5,643 nt of DNA from JAHHUH01 sp045123075 (lineage in GTDB: Bacteria > Bacillota > Negativicutes > Acidaminococcales > Acidaminococcaceae), in the NCBI GenBank assembly GCA_045123075.1, contig JBGVIJ010000046.1, positions 1-5,643 on the forward strand, given 5' to 3'. This document shows, piece after piece, positions 5,587 through 5,643 of the stretch (its first letter is position 1; every line of letters starts with the position of its first letter). A program made the position numbers and the translations under genes. Under the pieces are notes generated by a model. The model saw nothing but the letters and a program-made list of their open reading frames with translations, searched no databases and had not been told where the DNA came from.

Positions 5587-5643
5587 ATGGCTGAAGAAAA
5601 AAACATTCATCCTGAAACTGACCTTAATGAACAAATGCAAGTG
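5587..5643 (+). CDS. lysS: Lysyl-tRNA synthetase, N-terminal fragment cut by the window edge
   Basis: Only 19 codons are present and the frame is open at the edge. They encode an acidic, hydrophilic start ending DLNEQMQV. This resembles the leading segment of class II lysyl-tRNA synthetases, where L-NEQ-x-VRR-KL comes just before the OB-fold anticodon-binding domain. LysRS charges tRNA-Lys in the cytoplasm. ATG 5587 follows a strong AGGAGG (5575-5580) at six bases, 15 bases after the greA stop, so co-transcription with greA is likely. The assignment rests on a short N-terminal pattern plus the well-known greA-lysS gene order in Bacillota; no catalytic motif is visible in the window. Confidence 0.78.
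   Translation, partial: MAEEKNIHPETDLNEQMQV

Noticed and set aside
5161..5640. A 159-codon minus-strand open frame opposite greA
   Set aside because: It covers a fully intact greA with all signatures and runs into lysS; its translation is rich in Phe/Asn as expected of an antisense shadow.

Overview
The window reads as ordinary bacterial chromosome, with all genes on the + strand and tightly packed. There are no mobile elements, CRISPR repeats, tRNAs or rRNAs. The moderately AT-leaning sequence, strong AGGAGG-type ribosome binding sites, sigma-70/sigma-A-type promoters and the gene order birA, coaX, dusB, greA, lysS point to Bacillota. The style of the proteins and the two-gene insert between dusB and greA fit an anaerobic member, possibly Negativicutes. 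That placement is an inference from remembered gene neighbourhoods, not from a search.

Layout: positions 1-932 hold the 3' part of birA (biotin-protein ligase with a DNA-binding domain), cut by the window edge. A good promoter (949-977) followed by a small dyad drives coaX (1035-1811, type III pantothenate kinase), which ends at a clear intrinsic terminator (1821-1845). dusB (1880-2887, tRNA-dihydrouridine synthase) follows without an obvious promoter of its own. A promoter overlapping the dusB stop codon (2884-2912) appears to start a two-gene unit. The first gene (2949-3869) is an uncharacterised conserved protein of the kind often labelled 'quinate 5-dehydrogenase'. The second (3880-4965) is a Rossmann-fold protein that resembles cyanobacterial long-chain acyl-ACP reductase. 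A full-consensus promoter (4968-4996) and a roughly 90-base leader containing a hairpin precede greA (5095-5571, transcript cleavage factor). The first 19 codons of probable lysS (5587-5643) end the window.

How it fits together: birA and coaX serve biotin and CoA cofactor supply, both upstream of fatty-acid synthesis, while dusB, greA and lysS serve tRNA modification, transcription and aminoacylation. The two-gene unit in the middle is the interesting part. The second protein keeps the reductase family's Rossmann loop, a GNSYT motif and a cysteine in the place of the known acyl-accepting cysteine. It may therefore be a fatty aldehyde-forming reductase rather than a shikimate enzyme, with the unknown neighbour as a functional partner. 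Its substrate cannot be told from the sequence.
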